NCBI GenBank assembly: GCA_032068765.1
Contig: DAMBHY010000008.1
Span: 42,715-106,714 of the forward strand
Direction: 5' to 3'
Length of the DNA: 64,000 bases
DNA from: DAMBHY01 sp032068765
Lineage (GTDB): Bacteria; Bacteroidota; Bacteroidia; Bacteroidales; Dysgonomonadaceae
Both the position numbers and the translations under genes were made by a program. Position 1 is the stretch's first letter, and the number at the start of each line of letters is the position of its first letter. The notes under the pieces are model-generated. The model was not told where the DNA came from, ran no database searches, and was given only the letters and a program-made list of their open reading frames with translations. Positions 1 to 8,862 of this stretch are shown piece after piece.

Positions 1-59
1 CCTATTTTGGGATACTCATGTTCAACAATTGTTCCGTCAAAATCTACAGCTATTATCAT
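1..59 (-). CDS. HAD-superfamily hydrolase, N-terminal fragment (runs off window)
   Basis: Only the first 19 codons are inside the window. They read MIIAVDFDGTIVEHEYPKIG (the last codon is incomplete), with the motif-I signature DFDGT of haloacid dehalogenase-type phosphatases, in which the first Asp is the nucleophile. The gene is divergent from the TonB-receptor operon and has a -7-like box at 80-87. Substrate cannot be told from this fragment. Small Bacteroidales HAD proteins often start with this motif. Confidence 0.75.
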   Translation of the reverse strand, partial: MIIAVDFDGTIVEHEYPKI

Positions 60-79
60 AATTGTGTGTTTAGAGAGAA

Positions 80-87
80 CAAAGCTA
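80..87 (-). promoter_or_regulatory. Putative -7 box of the HAD gene
   Basis: TAGCTTTG on the minus strand fits the Bacteroidetes -7 consensus TAnnTTTG and lies about 20 nt upstream of the start at 59. No clear -33 TTTG was seen. Confidence 0.5.
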
Positions 88-94
88 ATCAAAA

Positions 95-114
95 AATCAC
101 TACTATTAGTGATT
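95..114. promoter_or_regulatory. 20-bp inverted repeat, possible operator
   Basis: Perfect 8-bp arms AATCACTA and TAGTGATT surround a 4-bp spacer (CTAT). The element lies between the divergent HAD and TonB-receptor genes, just upstream of where the receptor promoter should be. It is not followed by a T-run in either direction, so it looks more like a dimeric repressor or activator site than a terminator. The regulator is unknown. Confidence 0.45.
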
Positions 115-163
115 GTGACACTAAAAAAAACCTTGTTTCTTTGTACAAAATAAACAACAATAC

Positions 164-2254
164 ATGAACCTCCAAACTAACAAAATCATCAAATTCACTG
201 TTCTGACAATTGCATTTGTCATGTTAACAAACTCCACTTTAAAATCACAAATACCAATAGATTCAGTAAAAAATTTGTCATTAGACACCTTGGTAATCTC
301 GGCGATAAAATCCCCAAACAGACAATGGAGAATGCCTTTGGCATCTACGACCGTTTCATCAGCGACCATCCAAAAAAATCTTGTGTATGAGATGAAAGAC
401 TTCTCCGGAGCAATACCGAATTTTGTAATGATTGACAGAGATTCTAAAAGAACATCCTCTATCTTTATACGAGGATTGGGCACGTTAATCAATACTCCGG
501 CCGTTACGATGTATGTAGATGGTGTTCCACACTTTGAAAAATCATCCTTTGATATAAGCTTGATGGATGTAGAAAAAATTGAATTCTTACGAGGTCCTCA
601 AGGTACTTTGTATGGTCGCAACGCTATGGGAGGGACCATTCTTATTCAAACTAAATCACCCTTTACTCATCAGGGAACAACCATAAACGCACGTGTTGGA
701 AGTTTTAACAACACGCATCTTTCTTTGTCTCATCTTGGAAAGATAAATAATAAATTCGCTTACGGAATTTCCGCCGCAAAAGAAGATTTTGGAGGATATA
801 TAAAAAATGAATATCTGAATAAGATGTCAGACAAAATGAATTCTTTTAACGTTAACGGCAAACTGGAATGGCGTCCAAACAAAAACTTGAATTTGCGCTT
901 AACACAAAAATATGAAAATGTAAATCAGGGAGCGATGAGTTATAGTGAACTAAAGGATGATGGGAGCGTAGATTTTGTAAGATTGGATCATGACAGTAAA
1001 TATGCACGCAAAATATACGAAAGCGGACTTCAGATTGACTACAGAAATCGATTGTTCTGGATGCGGGCGCAAACATCCTTTCAGTGGCTGAAAGACAATT
1101 ACGATGTTGATCAGGATATGACGTCTATAAATCTTTATTACGCGCAACAAATCGAAAATCATAAATTAATTTCACAAGAAATTAATTTCAGAGGCTTCAA
1201 TACCGGAATATATAACTGGAGTTTTGGAGTATTTTTATTCAATCAACAAATTGACAGAAACACGGACGTCTATATGAATCATGTAAAACCGAATTATATC
1301 ATCAACAAAATTTATGATGATTTTTCAAAAGGTTTTGCAGTATATCATCAGTCGGAATTTAAAATCAATGACAATCTGAAAATGGACGCAGGTGTGAGAT
1401 TTGATTACGAAAAAGCCAATTCGCTTCTTGAGGAAATGAAAACAGTAGAAGGAATTACCAATCCTGTAAAAACATACGAATCTCCGTTGACTTTTAAACA
1501 GTTTTCTCCGAAATTTTCGTTTCAATATGTTTTCAGCCCAATATCACAAGCGTACATAACAGTTTCAAAAGGATATAAAACAGGAGGATTTAATACTGCT
1601 TTTAGCAAAGATGAAGAACGTACATTTTCTCCTGAAAGCAGTTGGAATTACGAAATCGGGACGAAAGCAGCATCAGAAAACAACAAAATTTCCGGAGAAA
1701 TTTCTTTTTTCTACATTGATATAGAAAACCAACAAATAAAACAATCGATAGACAAATTGGGAGTTTTAATTCGTAATGCAGGAAAATCAGTCAGCAAAGG
1801 TGCGGAATTAAGCATGAATATAAATCCTGTAAAGCAACTTAATCTACAACTAGCATATGGATTTACTGACGCCCGATTCACAAATTACAGTTATAATCAA
1901 AAAATTGATTATTCAGGAAAATTCATCCCTTTTGTGCCTCGCCACACATTGACTTTAGGTGCGGAAACTTTTATTCCATTTAAAAGTAAAATCACCGACA
2001 AATTAATTTTCAAACTAAACTACAAAGGATTGGGCGATATTTATTGGAACGAAGACAATGAAAGAAAACAGCCTTTTTATGGCACTCTAGATGGAAGCGT
2101 AGGTGTTTGGAAAAACAACATAAACTTTACATTTTGGGCAAAAAATATTACCAATCAAGAATATTTAGGTTATTTGTTCACAAGCGGAAAAAGTGTATTT
2201 GCTAAAAAAAGTAAACCTTTAATGTGCGGATTAAATATTTCCGTATCTTTCTAA
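164..2254 (+). CDS. TonB-dependent outer-membrane receptor
   Basis: This is a 696-residue outer-membrane transporter energised by TonB-ExbBD. Residues 1-29 form a signal peptide ending near LKSQ. The segment DTLVISA (41-47) resembles a TonB box. The plug domain follows at about 55-165 and shows IRGLGT (102-107) and RGPQGTLYGRNAMGG (143-157). The rest is a beta-barrel ending in a C-terminal Phe, as expected for BAM-dependent insertion. There is no SusD partner, which argues against glycan uptake. It is the first gene of an operon with an AmpG-type permease 7 bp downstream, then hemN and hemG. The context suggests that the ligand is a porphyrin or porphyrinogen (inference). A heme receptor is the main alternative. 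The ATG at 164 places the signal peptide correctly. Confidence 0.93.
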   Translation: MNLQTNKIIKFTVLTIAFVMLTNSTLKSQIPIDSVKNLSLDTLVISAIKSPNRQWRMPLASTTVSSATIQKNLVYEMKDFSGAIPNFVMIDRDSKRTSSIFIRGLGTLINTPAVTMYVDGVPHFEKSSFDISLMDVEKIEFLRGPQGTLYGRNAMGGTILIQTKSPFTHQGTTINARVGSFNNTHLSLSHLGKINNKFAYGISAAKEDFGGYIKNEYLNKMSDKMNSFNVNGKLEWRPNKNLNLRLTQKYENVNQGAMSYSELKDDGSVDFVRLDHDSKYARKIYESGLQIDYRNRLFWMRAQTSFQWLKDNYDVDQDMTSINLYYAQQIENHKLISQEINFRGFNTGIYNWSFGVFLFNQQIDRNTDVYMNHVKPNYIINKIYDDFSKGFAVYHQSEFKINDNLKMDAGVRFDYEKANSLLEEMKTVEGITNPVKTYESPLTFKQFSPKFSFQYVFSPISQAYITVSKGYKTGGFNTAFSKDEERTFSPESSWNYEIGTKAASENNKISGEISFFYIDIENQQIKQSIDKLGVLIRNAGKSVSKGAELSMNINPVKQLNLQLAYGFTDARFTNYSYNQKIDYSGKFIPFVPRHTLTLGAETFIPFKSKITDKLIFKLNYKGLGDIYWNEDNERKQPFYGTLDGSVGVWKNNINFTFWAKNITNQEYLGYLFTSGKSVFAKKSKPLMCGLNISVSF

Positions 2255-2261
2255 CCTAAAT

Positions 2262-3476
2262 ATGAAGCAAAACAAGTCATATAATTTATTTACTTTTTAC
2301 TCACTTTACATCGCGCAAAGTATTCCGATGTCTTTCTTCGCGACCGCATTACCCATTTTGATGCGTCAAGGAGATTACACGCTTACAACCATTGCATTAA
2401 CAAAACTAATTAAACTTCCTTGGATGCTCAAGTTTATTTGGTCTCCTTTGGTGGACAGCAGAACGGAAACTTTGAAAGATTATAAACGCTGGATAATAGC
2501 TTCGGAAAGTATTTATGCGATATTCATTTTTGCAATAATTTTTCTAGACTTCAAGACCGATTTGTTTCTTGTAGTAATTCTTTTGCTTCTTGCATTTATT
2601 TCTTCTGCAACACAGGACATTGCAACCGATGCCATGGCCGCTCGTGCATTTGAGAGGAAAGACAACAGTCTCATTAATAGCATACAATCGATGGGTTCTT
2701 TCACCGGAAGCATGGTGGGAAGCGGCTTGTTAATCATTTTAATGAAAAAATCTGGAATGACAGGCATTCTTCCCTGGCTTGTGGCATTTGTTGTAGCAGC
2801 CATACTACCACTCATTTTTAATAAAAGTATCTCTTTAAGAATAAGAACTAACACACAAAAAGCGCGTCCGCAAGATGTCATTTCTTTTTTTAAACAAAAA
2901 AATATCGGATATCATATCCTTTACCTTGTAATATATTATGCAGCATTAATCGGCATTTTGGGAGTAATGAGCCCGATGATGGTCGATTTAGGTTTTGAAA
3001 TGCATCAAATCGGTTTTATGGTAGGAGTTGTGGGTATTTCAATGGGAATAGTTTCGTCATTTATTACAGGCATTTTCATTAAAAAATTTGGTAATAAGAC
3101 TGTTGCACGATTTGTGTCTGCTTTCATGATTATTACGCCCTTATTCTTCTTTTGGATAAATAGTACATCACAAATATCTTATACAACAATTTTGATAGCA
3201 ATTCTGCTATTGTGGGGTACTTACGGAATGTCCTCAACGGTCATAAACAGTTCAGCTATGCTGATCGTGAGAGATGGACGTGAAGGTACGGATTTTACGA
3301 TGCAAATTGTTATCACCCATTTAACGGCAATGTTTATAGCTATTGGTTGCGCTAAAGTCGGAGATATTTTCGGATACGGAAACCTGTTTTTGTTGGAACT
3401 AGCGATTGCTATCTTGTCTTTTTCGTACGTTATGACTGCCAAACCTTTTAAAAAATCAAATTCAATCAGTAATTAA
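2262..3476 (+). CDS. AmpG/PAT-family MFS permease, candidate porphyrin-precursor importer
   Basis: This 404-residue inner-membrane protein has about 12 hydrophobic segments. LPWMLKFIWSPLVD (52-65) and SATQDIATDAMA (115-126) are hallmarks of the AmpG/PAT branch of the major facilitator superfamily. Classical AmpG imports anhydromuropeptides. Here the gene lies between a TonB receptor (7 bp upstream) and hemN, with stop and start overlapping by one base (TAATG), so it is more likely to carry a tetrapyrrole intermediate across the inner membrane. The family assignment comes from the motifs; the substrate is inferred from context only. Confidence 0.85.
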   Translation: MKQNKSYNLFTFYSLYIAQSIPMSFFATALPILMRQGDYTLTTIALTKLIKLPWMLKFIWSPLVDSRTETLKDYKRWIIASESIYAIFIFAIIFLDFKTDLFLVVILLLLAFISSATQDIATDAMAARAFERKDNSLINSIQSMGSFTGSMVGSGLLIILMKKSGMTGILPWLVAFVVAAILPLIFNKSISLRIRTNTQKARPQDVISFFKQKNIGYHILYLVIYYAALIGILGVMSPMMVDLGFEMHQIGFMVGVVGISMGIVSSFITGIFIKKFGNKTVARFVSAFMIITPLFFFWINSTSQISYTTILIAILLLWGTYGMSSTVINSSAMLIVRDGREGTDFTMQIVITHLTAMFIAIGCAKVGDIFGYGNLFLLELAIAILSFSYVMTAKPFKKSNSISN

Positions 3477-4840
3477 TGTCTTCAATCTTATCAAAATACA
3501 ACGTTCCGGTTCCACGTTACACAAGCTATCCACCAGCAAATTTCTTCCACGAAGAGTTTACAGAAAAGGATTTGCTAAATGCAATTGATTTATCCAATTC
3601 TCAAAAACCGGAGCATATCTCTTTTTACATACACATTCCTTATTGCAAACGACTATGCTATTTCTGTGGATGCAATTCTTATATCAAGTCCAAAAATGCA
3701 GATGAAAATGTTTATGTGGATGCTGTTTTAAAAGAAATTGAAATAGTATGTAAAAGGATCGACCCAAAAAGAAAAATTTCTCAAATCCATTTCGGCGGAG
3801 GTTCGCCTACTTCCATTGATTTGAATTTGATAAAAAAAATAAACGAAACGCTTCTCTCTAAATTTGATTGTATAGAAAATGCTGAAATAGCGATTGAATG
3901 TCATGCCGGGTATTTAGATGAAGAGGATTTTTATACCTTGGCGGATAGTAAATTTAATCGCGTGAGTATTGGTATTCAGGATTTTTCACCCGAAGTGCTT
4001 AAGGCTTGCAACCGCATTCCTCCAAAACTTCCAATTGAAAAAATCTTCGAAATTCTTCGCAGCAGAAACATAAAAATTAATATGGATTTCATTTACGGAC
4101 TTCCTTATCAAACGCTCGTAGGATTTTCGGACAGCATCACAAAAGCTATTTCACTGTCGCCCGACAGACTTGTGACTTTTGGTTACGCACATCTGCCGTC
4201 AGTCTTTCCTAATCAGATGATGCTCGAAAAAGCGGGACTTCCGTCTGAAGAACTTAAGAACAATCTTTATTTATCGGCACAAGAGTTACTAACGAAGGCA
4301 GGTTACACACAAATCGGATTGGATCACTTCGTGAAAAGAGAAGATGAATTATATCAAGCATTAATTTCTAACAAACTTCACCGAAATTTTCAGGGATATT
4401 GCACGCGTCGAACAACTGGACAAGTTTACGCCTTCGGCGTAACGGGGATTTCACAACTATCTTCGGCTTACGCACAAAACACTAAGGACATACAAGGTTA
4501 TATCAACTCCATTAATAACGGGATAATTCCCGTACTGCGAGGATATATCCTCAACGAAGAAGAGCAAATTACACGCGAGGTAATTACTACACTCATGTGC
4601 AACGAGCAGATTGTGTGGCAAGAAATAGCAAATCATTTCGATAAAACCGTTAAGGAAATCAAACAGGCAACAGCATACAACAAAGACAAATTGCAGGAAA
4701 TGGCAGATGACGGCATTATCATCTTCGATGAAGATAAGATTGAAATGAAAATAAAGGGTTCGCCTTTTGTGCGTAATATTGCCGCATCGTTAGACAAAAA
4801 ATTACTACATTCGAAATTAAAATTTTCCAAACCTATTTAG
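3476..4840 (+). CDS. hemN: Oxygen-independent coproporphyrinogen III oxidase
   Basis: HemN is a radical SAM enzyme that decarboxylates two propionates of coproporphyrinogen III to give protoporphyrinogen IX without oxygen. The protein (454 aa) starts with the HemN signature PRYTSYP (13-19). The [4Fe-4S]/SAM cluster motif CX3CX2CXC is at C57, C61, C64 and C66, and the SAM-binding GGGSPT at 107-112. The NFQGY and FGVTGISQL segments distinguish true HemN from the HemW look-alike. Translation is coupled to the permease gene by a one-base overlap, and hemG follows after 9 bp, so the product passes to the next enzyme in the operon. Confidence 0.95.
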   Translation: MSSILSKYNVPVPRYTSYPPANFFHEEFTEKDLLNAIDLSNSQKPEHISFYIHIPYCKRLCYFCGCNSYIKSKNADENVYVDAVLKEIEIVCKRIDPKRKISQIHFGGGSPTSIDLNLIKKINETLLSKFDCIENAEIAIECHAGYLDEEDFYTLADSKFNRVSIGIQDFSPEVLKACNRIPPKLPIEKIFEILRSRNIKINMDFIYGLPYQTLVGFSDSITKAISLSPDRLVTFGYAHLPSVFPNQMMLEKAGLPSEELKNNLYLSAQELLTKAGYTQIGLDHFVKREDELYQALISNKLHRNFQGYCTRRTTGQVYAFGVTGISQLSSAYAQNTKDIQGYINSINNGIIPVLRGYILNEEEQITREVITTLMCNEQIVWQEIANHFDKTVKEIKQATAYNKDKLQEMADDGIIIFDEDKIEMKIKGSPFVRNIAASLDKKLLHSKLKFSKPI

Positions 4841-4849
4841 AAACAAATT

Positions 4850-6208
4850 ATGGAAACAGACATACTTATCATTGGCGCCGGTCTGACCGGATTATCTATC
4901 GGAGTGGAACTCAAAAAACGAAATAAAGATTTCATGATTCTTGAAAAATCATCGCGTGTGGGTGGTCAAATACACACTTACTTAGAAAGCGGTTTTTTGT
5001 TTGAATCGGGTCCTACTACAGGTTCGGGAGCTTCAGATGAGGTAATGGAAATGTTTTCAAATCTGGAATCTTTTTGCGAAGTAGAGTTTGCGAAAAAAGA
5101 ATCTGAGAAACGGCTAATATGGAAAAATGGGAAATTTAATGAGCTTCCAAGCGGATTAATGAGTGCTATTACTACCCCACTCTTCAATTTCTCCGACAAG
5201 ATTAGAATTCTTGGCGAACCATTCCGAAAGAAAGGTAACAATCCCGATGAATCGGTAGCTTCGTTGGCAACAAGACGGTTGGGAAAATCATTTGTAGAGT
5301 ACGCGGTTGATCCTTTCCTTTCAGGAATTTATGCAGGAAATCCCGAAACTTTGGTCACTAGACATGCGCTTCCAAAACTCTACAATTTGGAACAAAACTA
5401 TGGAAGTTTCGTTGGTGGCGCCATCGCAAAAGCCAAGGAAGCTAAAAAGAATCCACCGAAAAACGCAAAGAAAGGTATTTTTTCAGTGAAAGGAGGTTTG
5501 GAAAGTCTTCCAAAGGCAATGAAGCAATATATCGGCAGTGAAAAAATTATACATTCCGCAGAAGATATCACTACTGTACCAGAAAACGGCAAATGGAAAA
5601 CAACTATCCAAAAAGATGGCGAAACCGTCACAATCATTTCGAACCAAGTCATCTCTACCATTGGTAGCTACAATCTTCCTCAGGTTTTTCCATTTATAGA
5701 AAAAGAAAAAATGAACAATCTAACCAACGTGGAATATGCCCCTGTGATTCAGGTTGCCGTAGGAATTAAAGACAAAATGAATTTGGATTTCGATGCTTTC
5801 GGCGGATTGTTTAGTTCTAAAGATAAACAAGACTTTTTGGGAATTTTGTTTCCTTCGTCATGCTTTACTAATCGTAGTCCCGAAAATGGGGTGCTTTTCT
5901 CATTTTTCATGGGAGGTATGAAGAGAAAAGACATCTTCGAATGGAGAGACGAGAAAATTTCGGAAACAGTTACAAACGCATTACACACGCATTTAGGATT
6001 TCCCAAAGGAACACAACCCGATTTGCTCAGAATATTCCGCCACAAATATGCGATTCCGCAATATGAGAAAAGTTCAGATATTCGTTTTGAAACAATACGC
6101 CAATTGGAAAAAGAATACAACGGTCTGCACATTGCGGGAAACTTGCGTGACGGCATCGGCATGGCACACAGAATAATTCAAGGAATGAATCTTGGAAAAA
6201 CAGTCTAA
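4850..6208 (+). CDS. hemG: Protoporphyrinogen oxidase, HemG/HemY type
   Basis: This FAD-dependent flavoprotein (452 aa) oxidises protoporphyrinogen IX (or coproporphyrinogen) to the porphyrin. The dinucleotide-binding motif GAGLTG is at 9-14, the ribose-binding Glu is at 32 (LEK), and RVGG follows at 36-39. The C-terminal FAD segment reads HIAGNLRDGIGMA. This is the HemY-like amine-oxidase fold, not the small flavodoxin-like enzyme of E. coli. The symbol hemG is customary for this type in Bacteroidales. It is the last gene of the operon; ferrochelatase is not in the window. Whether it acts on the copro- or the proto- form cannot be decided from sequence alone. Confidence 0.92.
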   Translation: METDILIIGAGLTGLSIGVELKKRNKDFMILEKSSRVGGQIHTYLESGFLFESGPTTGSGASDEVMEMFSNLESFCEVEFAKKESEKRLIWKNGKFNELPSGLMSAITTPLFNFSDKIRILGEPFRKKGNNPDESVASLATRRLGKSFVEYAVDPFLSGIYAGNPETLVTRHALPKLYNLEQNYGSFVGGAIAKAKEAKKNPPKNAKKGIFSVKGGLESLPKAMKQYIGSEKIIHSAEDITTVPENGKWKTTIQKDGETVTIISNQVISTIGSYNLPQVFPFIEKEKMNNLTNVEYAPVIQVAVGIKDKMNLDFDAFGGLFSSKDKQDFLGILFPSSCFTNRSPENGVLFSFFMGGMKRKDIFEWRDEKISETVTNALHTHLGFPKGTQPDLLRIFRHKYAIPQYEKSSDIRFETIRQLEKEYNGLHIAGNLRDGIGMAHRIIQGMNLGKTV

Positions 6209-6316
6209 CAAATAAAATATACTGTAAAAATTGTCATTCTTTCTGCCATTTAGGGCAATGAAGAATTTGTATAGATTTTAACTTCGTTCAAAATGGGATA
6301 AAGAAAATACAATAAA

Positions 6317-7246
6317 TTATGACACAGCTTCTTTTATGTTTCTATAGAAAAGAAACCTAATTGCCCAGACAATGATAAAAGCTGCGCCAAATCTCACTGC
6401 TAATATCCACCACATCGAAACGCCAAGCGCAGCAAAAAGCAGATTATCTTCCAAGACAGAATGCGACATCGCCAAGTGATAATTCAAGAGATTTGCTTCT
6501 TCTTTTTTCACCTTGCCCTCGCTCATCTGATCCATCATCAAAGCACCGCCATAGGCAAGTCCGACGATATAACCTATCAACCACAGAAACCCAGTATTCA
6601 AAGGCAGTCCGAAGAACTTTAAAACAGGTGATATCACCTTACTCAGTTTGTCAATCAATTTATATTGAAGTAAGAAACCATAAAGGACATTCAAAGCTAA
6701 CACAATTCCTAGTATCAACAAACCCATATTAAATCCGCTCTTCAGCCATTCAACTAATAGTTGCAAGATGGAAGTCACTTCCTGTAAATTTGTTTGAGCA
6801 AACGTCGGTACACCCATATTTTTCGGTAAAACCCAATTCAAGAAAAGCCCGACAACGATGCTCATCACCACACGCAATACGGAAACCGCCCAAAATGAAG
6901 TACCGGTTTTGGATTGAATAGTACTTTCGACTGGGAGATTGTGCGAAATCTGGCACATCAGCGCAAGAATAGTCAATTCCCGCAAGGTAATAGGCATGGA
7001 TGTAATAATGGCAAGCGGCGCGTATAGCGGAAGAAAAATACTGCTGATAAAAACTATTGCGGTACTTCCTGGCAACCCCATATTAATAAAAATTGGATTA
7101 AGGAACGAAGCCAGATAATCTAGAAATCCATAGTAATCCAATAAACGAACCAACAACGAGACAGGAAGAATAATTTTGAGCAGCCAAATGGATGTTTTTC
7201 CCGATTTAACTAAACTTGGACGCAATATTTCATTATAGAAATTCAT
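6317..7246 (-). CDS. Nucleoside recognition (Gate) domain membrane protein
   Basis: This is a 309-residue integral membrane protein with two related halves (about 20-140 and 170-300), each with several hydrophobic helices and polar Gate-type segments such as YGGALMMDQM and NYHLAMSHSVLEDN. Bacteroidales homologues are annotated as nucleoside-recognition or spore-maturation-A/B-like proteins; no transported substrate is established. It lies 12 bp downstream of smpB on the same strand and is probably co-transcribed. It converges with hemG. The short gap contains only a weak imperfect hairpin (about 6227-6272). Confidence 0.8.
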   Translation of the reverse strand: MNFYNEILRPSLVKSGKTSIWLLKIILPVSLLVRLLDYYGFLDYLASFLNPIFINMGLPGSTAIVFISSIFLPLYAPLAIITSMPITLRELTILALMCQISHNLPVESTIQSKTGTSFWAVSVLRVVMSIVVGLFLNWVLPKNMGVPTFAQTNLQEVTSILQLLVEWLKSGFNMGLLILGIVLALNVLYGFLLQYKLIDKLSKVISPVLKFFGLPLNTGFLWLIGYIVGLAYGGALMMDQMSEGKVKKEEANLLNYHLAMSHSVLEDNLLFAALGVSMWWILAVRFGAAFIIVWAIRFLFYRNIKEAVS

Positions 7247-7258
7247 TTTTCGACGATC

Positions 7259-7711
7259 TTATTTCTTAAACATTCTGTCCATATCTCTTTTGTCTTCCTT
7301 CTCCTTCAGCGCCTGGCGTTTATCATACTGCTTCTTACCTTTCGCTACCGCGATAACGAGTTTTGCCAAACCTTTTTCATTAATAAAAAGACGTGTAGGT
7401 ATGATGGTAAAACCTGTTTCTTTTGTGGCACGCATAAGTTTTCTCAACTCCGTACGATTCAAAAGCAGTTTGCGGTCTCTGCGAGAATCGTGGTTGTTGT
7501 AAGTACCATAAAAATACTCAGCGATATGCATATTTCTAACCCACAACTCATCACGCTCAAATAGGCAATAGGTATCCACCAGACTAGCTTTCCCTAAGCG
7601 CAACGATTTAATTTCCGTCCCGGTCAGCACAATGCCTGCAGTGTAGGTTTCAATCAGTTCGTAGTCGAAAGTCGCTCTTTTGTTTTTTATATTTATTTTG
7701 GATGGCTTCAT
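7259..7711 (-). CDS. smpB: SsrA (tmRNA)-binding protein SmpB
   Basis: SmpB binds tmRNA and brings it to stalled ribosomes for trans-translation. The reading frame extends upstream, but the Met at 7711 ([17 protein letters not shown]) gives the normal 150-residue protein, so that start is chosen. Visible family motifs are [18 protein letters not shown] with the Glu/Lys pair, and the KGKKQYDKR stretch before the basic C-terminal tail that enters the ribosomal A site. A -7 box (7754-7761) lies 43 nt upstream of this start. Confidence 0.96.
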   Translation of the reverse strand: MKPSKINIKNKRATFDYELIETYTAGIVLTGTEIKSLRLGKASLVDTYCLFERDELWVRNMHIAEYFYGTYNNHDSRRDRKLLLNRTELRKLMRATKETGFTIIPTRLFINEKGLAKLVIAVAKGKKQYDKRQALKEKEDKRDMDRMFKK

Positions 7712-7753
7712 TCTTTTATTCAATGATGTTTTCCTTTGAGGAAATAGGAAATG

Positions 7754-7761
7754 CAAAGATA
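7754..7761 (-). promoter_or_regulatory. Putative -7 box of smpB
   Basis: Minus-strand TATCTTTG is an exact TAnnTTTG match. It supports the internal smpB start at 7711. It lies back-to-back with the pssA promoter at 7803-7810. Confidence 0.6.
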
Positions 7762-7802
7762 ATCATAATCTGAACATCCTCAGTTTTCTATAAAAAAAGT
7801 CG

Positions 7803-7810
7803 TACTTTTG
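7803..7810 (+). promoter_or_regulatory. Putative -7 box of pssA
   Basis: TACTTTTG matches TAnnTTTG and lies 26 nt upstream of the pssA ATG at 7836. Confidence 0.55.
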
Positions 7811-7835
7811 TGATAAATAAAATGATTGACAGTTT

Positions 7836-8543
7836 ATGAAAAAACATATACCCAACTGCATTACAATGATGAATCTTTTCTCAGGATGCATTGCGATTGT
7901 AATGGCATTTCAACAAAATTTTCTCGGTGTTTTAATCTTCGTGTTACTTGCCGGAGTGTTCGATTTCTTCGACGGATTATCCGCCAGACTACTGCACGTA
8001 AGTTCTCCGATAGGAGTAGAACTCGATTCCTTGGCAGATGTGGTAAGTTTTGGCGTTGCGCCTGCTGCTGCTATTTTCATATTCTTGAAGGATTTTGCAA
8101 CGTATCCCGATTTCTTACTTCCCTTGCAGGAATGGATTCCTTACGCAGCATTTTTTATTCCCGTGTTTTCCGCATTGCGTCTTGCAAGGTTCAATATTGA
8201 CGACCAACAAACCACTACATTTCTGGGGCTACCCACACCTGCCGACGCATTGTTTTGGGTAAGTTATTGTTATGGAATAAATACTCATGCTGAAAAGACC
8301 TATTTAGTTTACTATACTCTCTTACTTATTTTTTTATTCAGCTGGCTCATGGTTTCCGAAATTCCAATGTTCTCTTTTAAAATTAAAAGCATGAAATTAA
8401 AGGGAAACGAAAAACGACTGATACTTGCTTTGTTTATGATAACTAGTATTATTATTTGGGGAATAATTGGTATTGCTTATGGAATTCTAGTATATATTGC
8501 ACTATCACTTCCTCTGAACAAGAAGAAAGCGGTACACGTTTAA
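7836..8543 (+). CDS. pssA: CDP-diacylglycerol--serine O-phosphatidyltransferase
   Basis: This enzyme makes phosphatidylserine, the precursor of phosphatidylethanolamine, from CDP-diacylglycerol and serine at the inner membrane. The 235-residue polytopic protein has the complete CDP-alcohol phosphotransferase signature DGx2ARx8Gx3Dx3D at D46, G47, A50, R51, G60, D64 and D68. It has six or more hydrophobic helices. It is followed after 25 bp by a DUF4834 gene. The decarboxylase psd is not in the window. Confidence 0.95.
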   Translation: MKKHIPNCITMMNLFSGCIAIVMAFQQNFLGVLIFVLLAGVFDFFDGLSARLLHVSSPIGVELDSLADVVSFGVAPAAAIFIFLKDFATYPDFLLPLQEWIPYAAFFIPVFSALRLARFNIDDQQTTTFLGLPTPADALFWVSYCYGINTHAEKTYLVYYTLLLIFLFSWLMVSEIPMFSFKIKSMKLKGNEKRLILALFMITSIIIWGIIGIAYGILVYIALSLPLNKKKAVHV

Positions 8544-8568
8544 TAAAATAATTAAAGTAGTATATTCA

Positions 8569-8808
8569 ATGGGATTTTTTATTCTTATCTTATTTATATT
8601 GATTTTTTATATTGGATTTAAATGGATTTCTAATATATTTTTTGGCGCGTTTACCCAAAATCAATCACAATCGACCTATCAACGACAACGCGAAAGACAA
8701 ACTCAGGAACCAGAAACGCAGGAAGACCGCATTCTTGATTTTCAACGAAAAAGTTTTGAATCTTCTGACCCCGAAGATGTGGAATTTGAAGAAATAAAGA
8801 ATAAATAA
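8569..8808 (+). CDS. DUF4834-family small membrane protein
   Basis: This is a 79-residue protein with one N-terminal hydrophobic helix (about 2-22) followed by a Gln-rich charged tail (QSQSTYQRQRERQTQEPETQ) and an acidic end. Its size, layout and position directly after pssA fit the DUF4834 family of Bacteroidetes. The function is unknown. It is probably co-transcribed with pssA and ends before the terminator at 8834-8862. Confidence 0.75.
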   Translation: MGFFILILFILIFYIGFKWISNIFFGAFTQNQSQSTYQRQRERQTQEPETQEDRILDFQRKSFESSDPEDVEFEEIKNK

Positions 8809-8833
8809 TTGTTTTCTTATTCAACTAAAAGTG

Positions 8834-8862
8834 CCACAGACTAATAAATTCTGCGGTTTTTT
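8834..8862 (+). terminator. Rho-independent terminator after pssA-DUF4834
   Basis: The stem CCACAGA/TCTGCGG (one A-C mismatch) has a 9-nt loop and is followed by six T. It lies 25 bp after the DUF4834 stop. Confidence 0.6.

Noticed and set aside
121..492. Minus-strand ORF antisense to the TonB-receptor gene
   Set aside because: It lies opposite a well-supported gene start, has no family motifs and no promoter.
3476..4840. HemW-type protein without coproporphyrinogen oxidase activity
   Set aside because: The N-terminal PRYTSYP, the CX3CX2CXC motif and the FGVTGISQ segment fit HemN, and hemG is adjacent.
6220..6280. Terminator between hemG and the Gate-domain gene
   Set aside because: The hairpin (ATTCTT...GCC/GGC...AAGAAT) is imperfect and has no convincing T-run; noted only in the gene entry.
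7826..8200. Alternative frame overlapping pssA
   Set aside because: The pssA frame has the complete CDP-alcohol phosphotransferase signature; the other frame has none.
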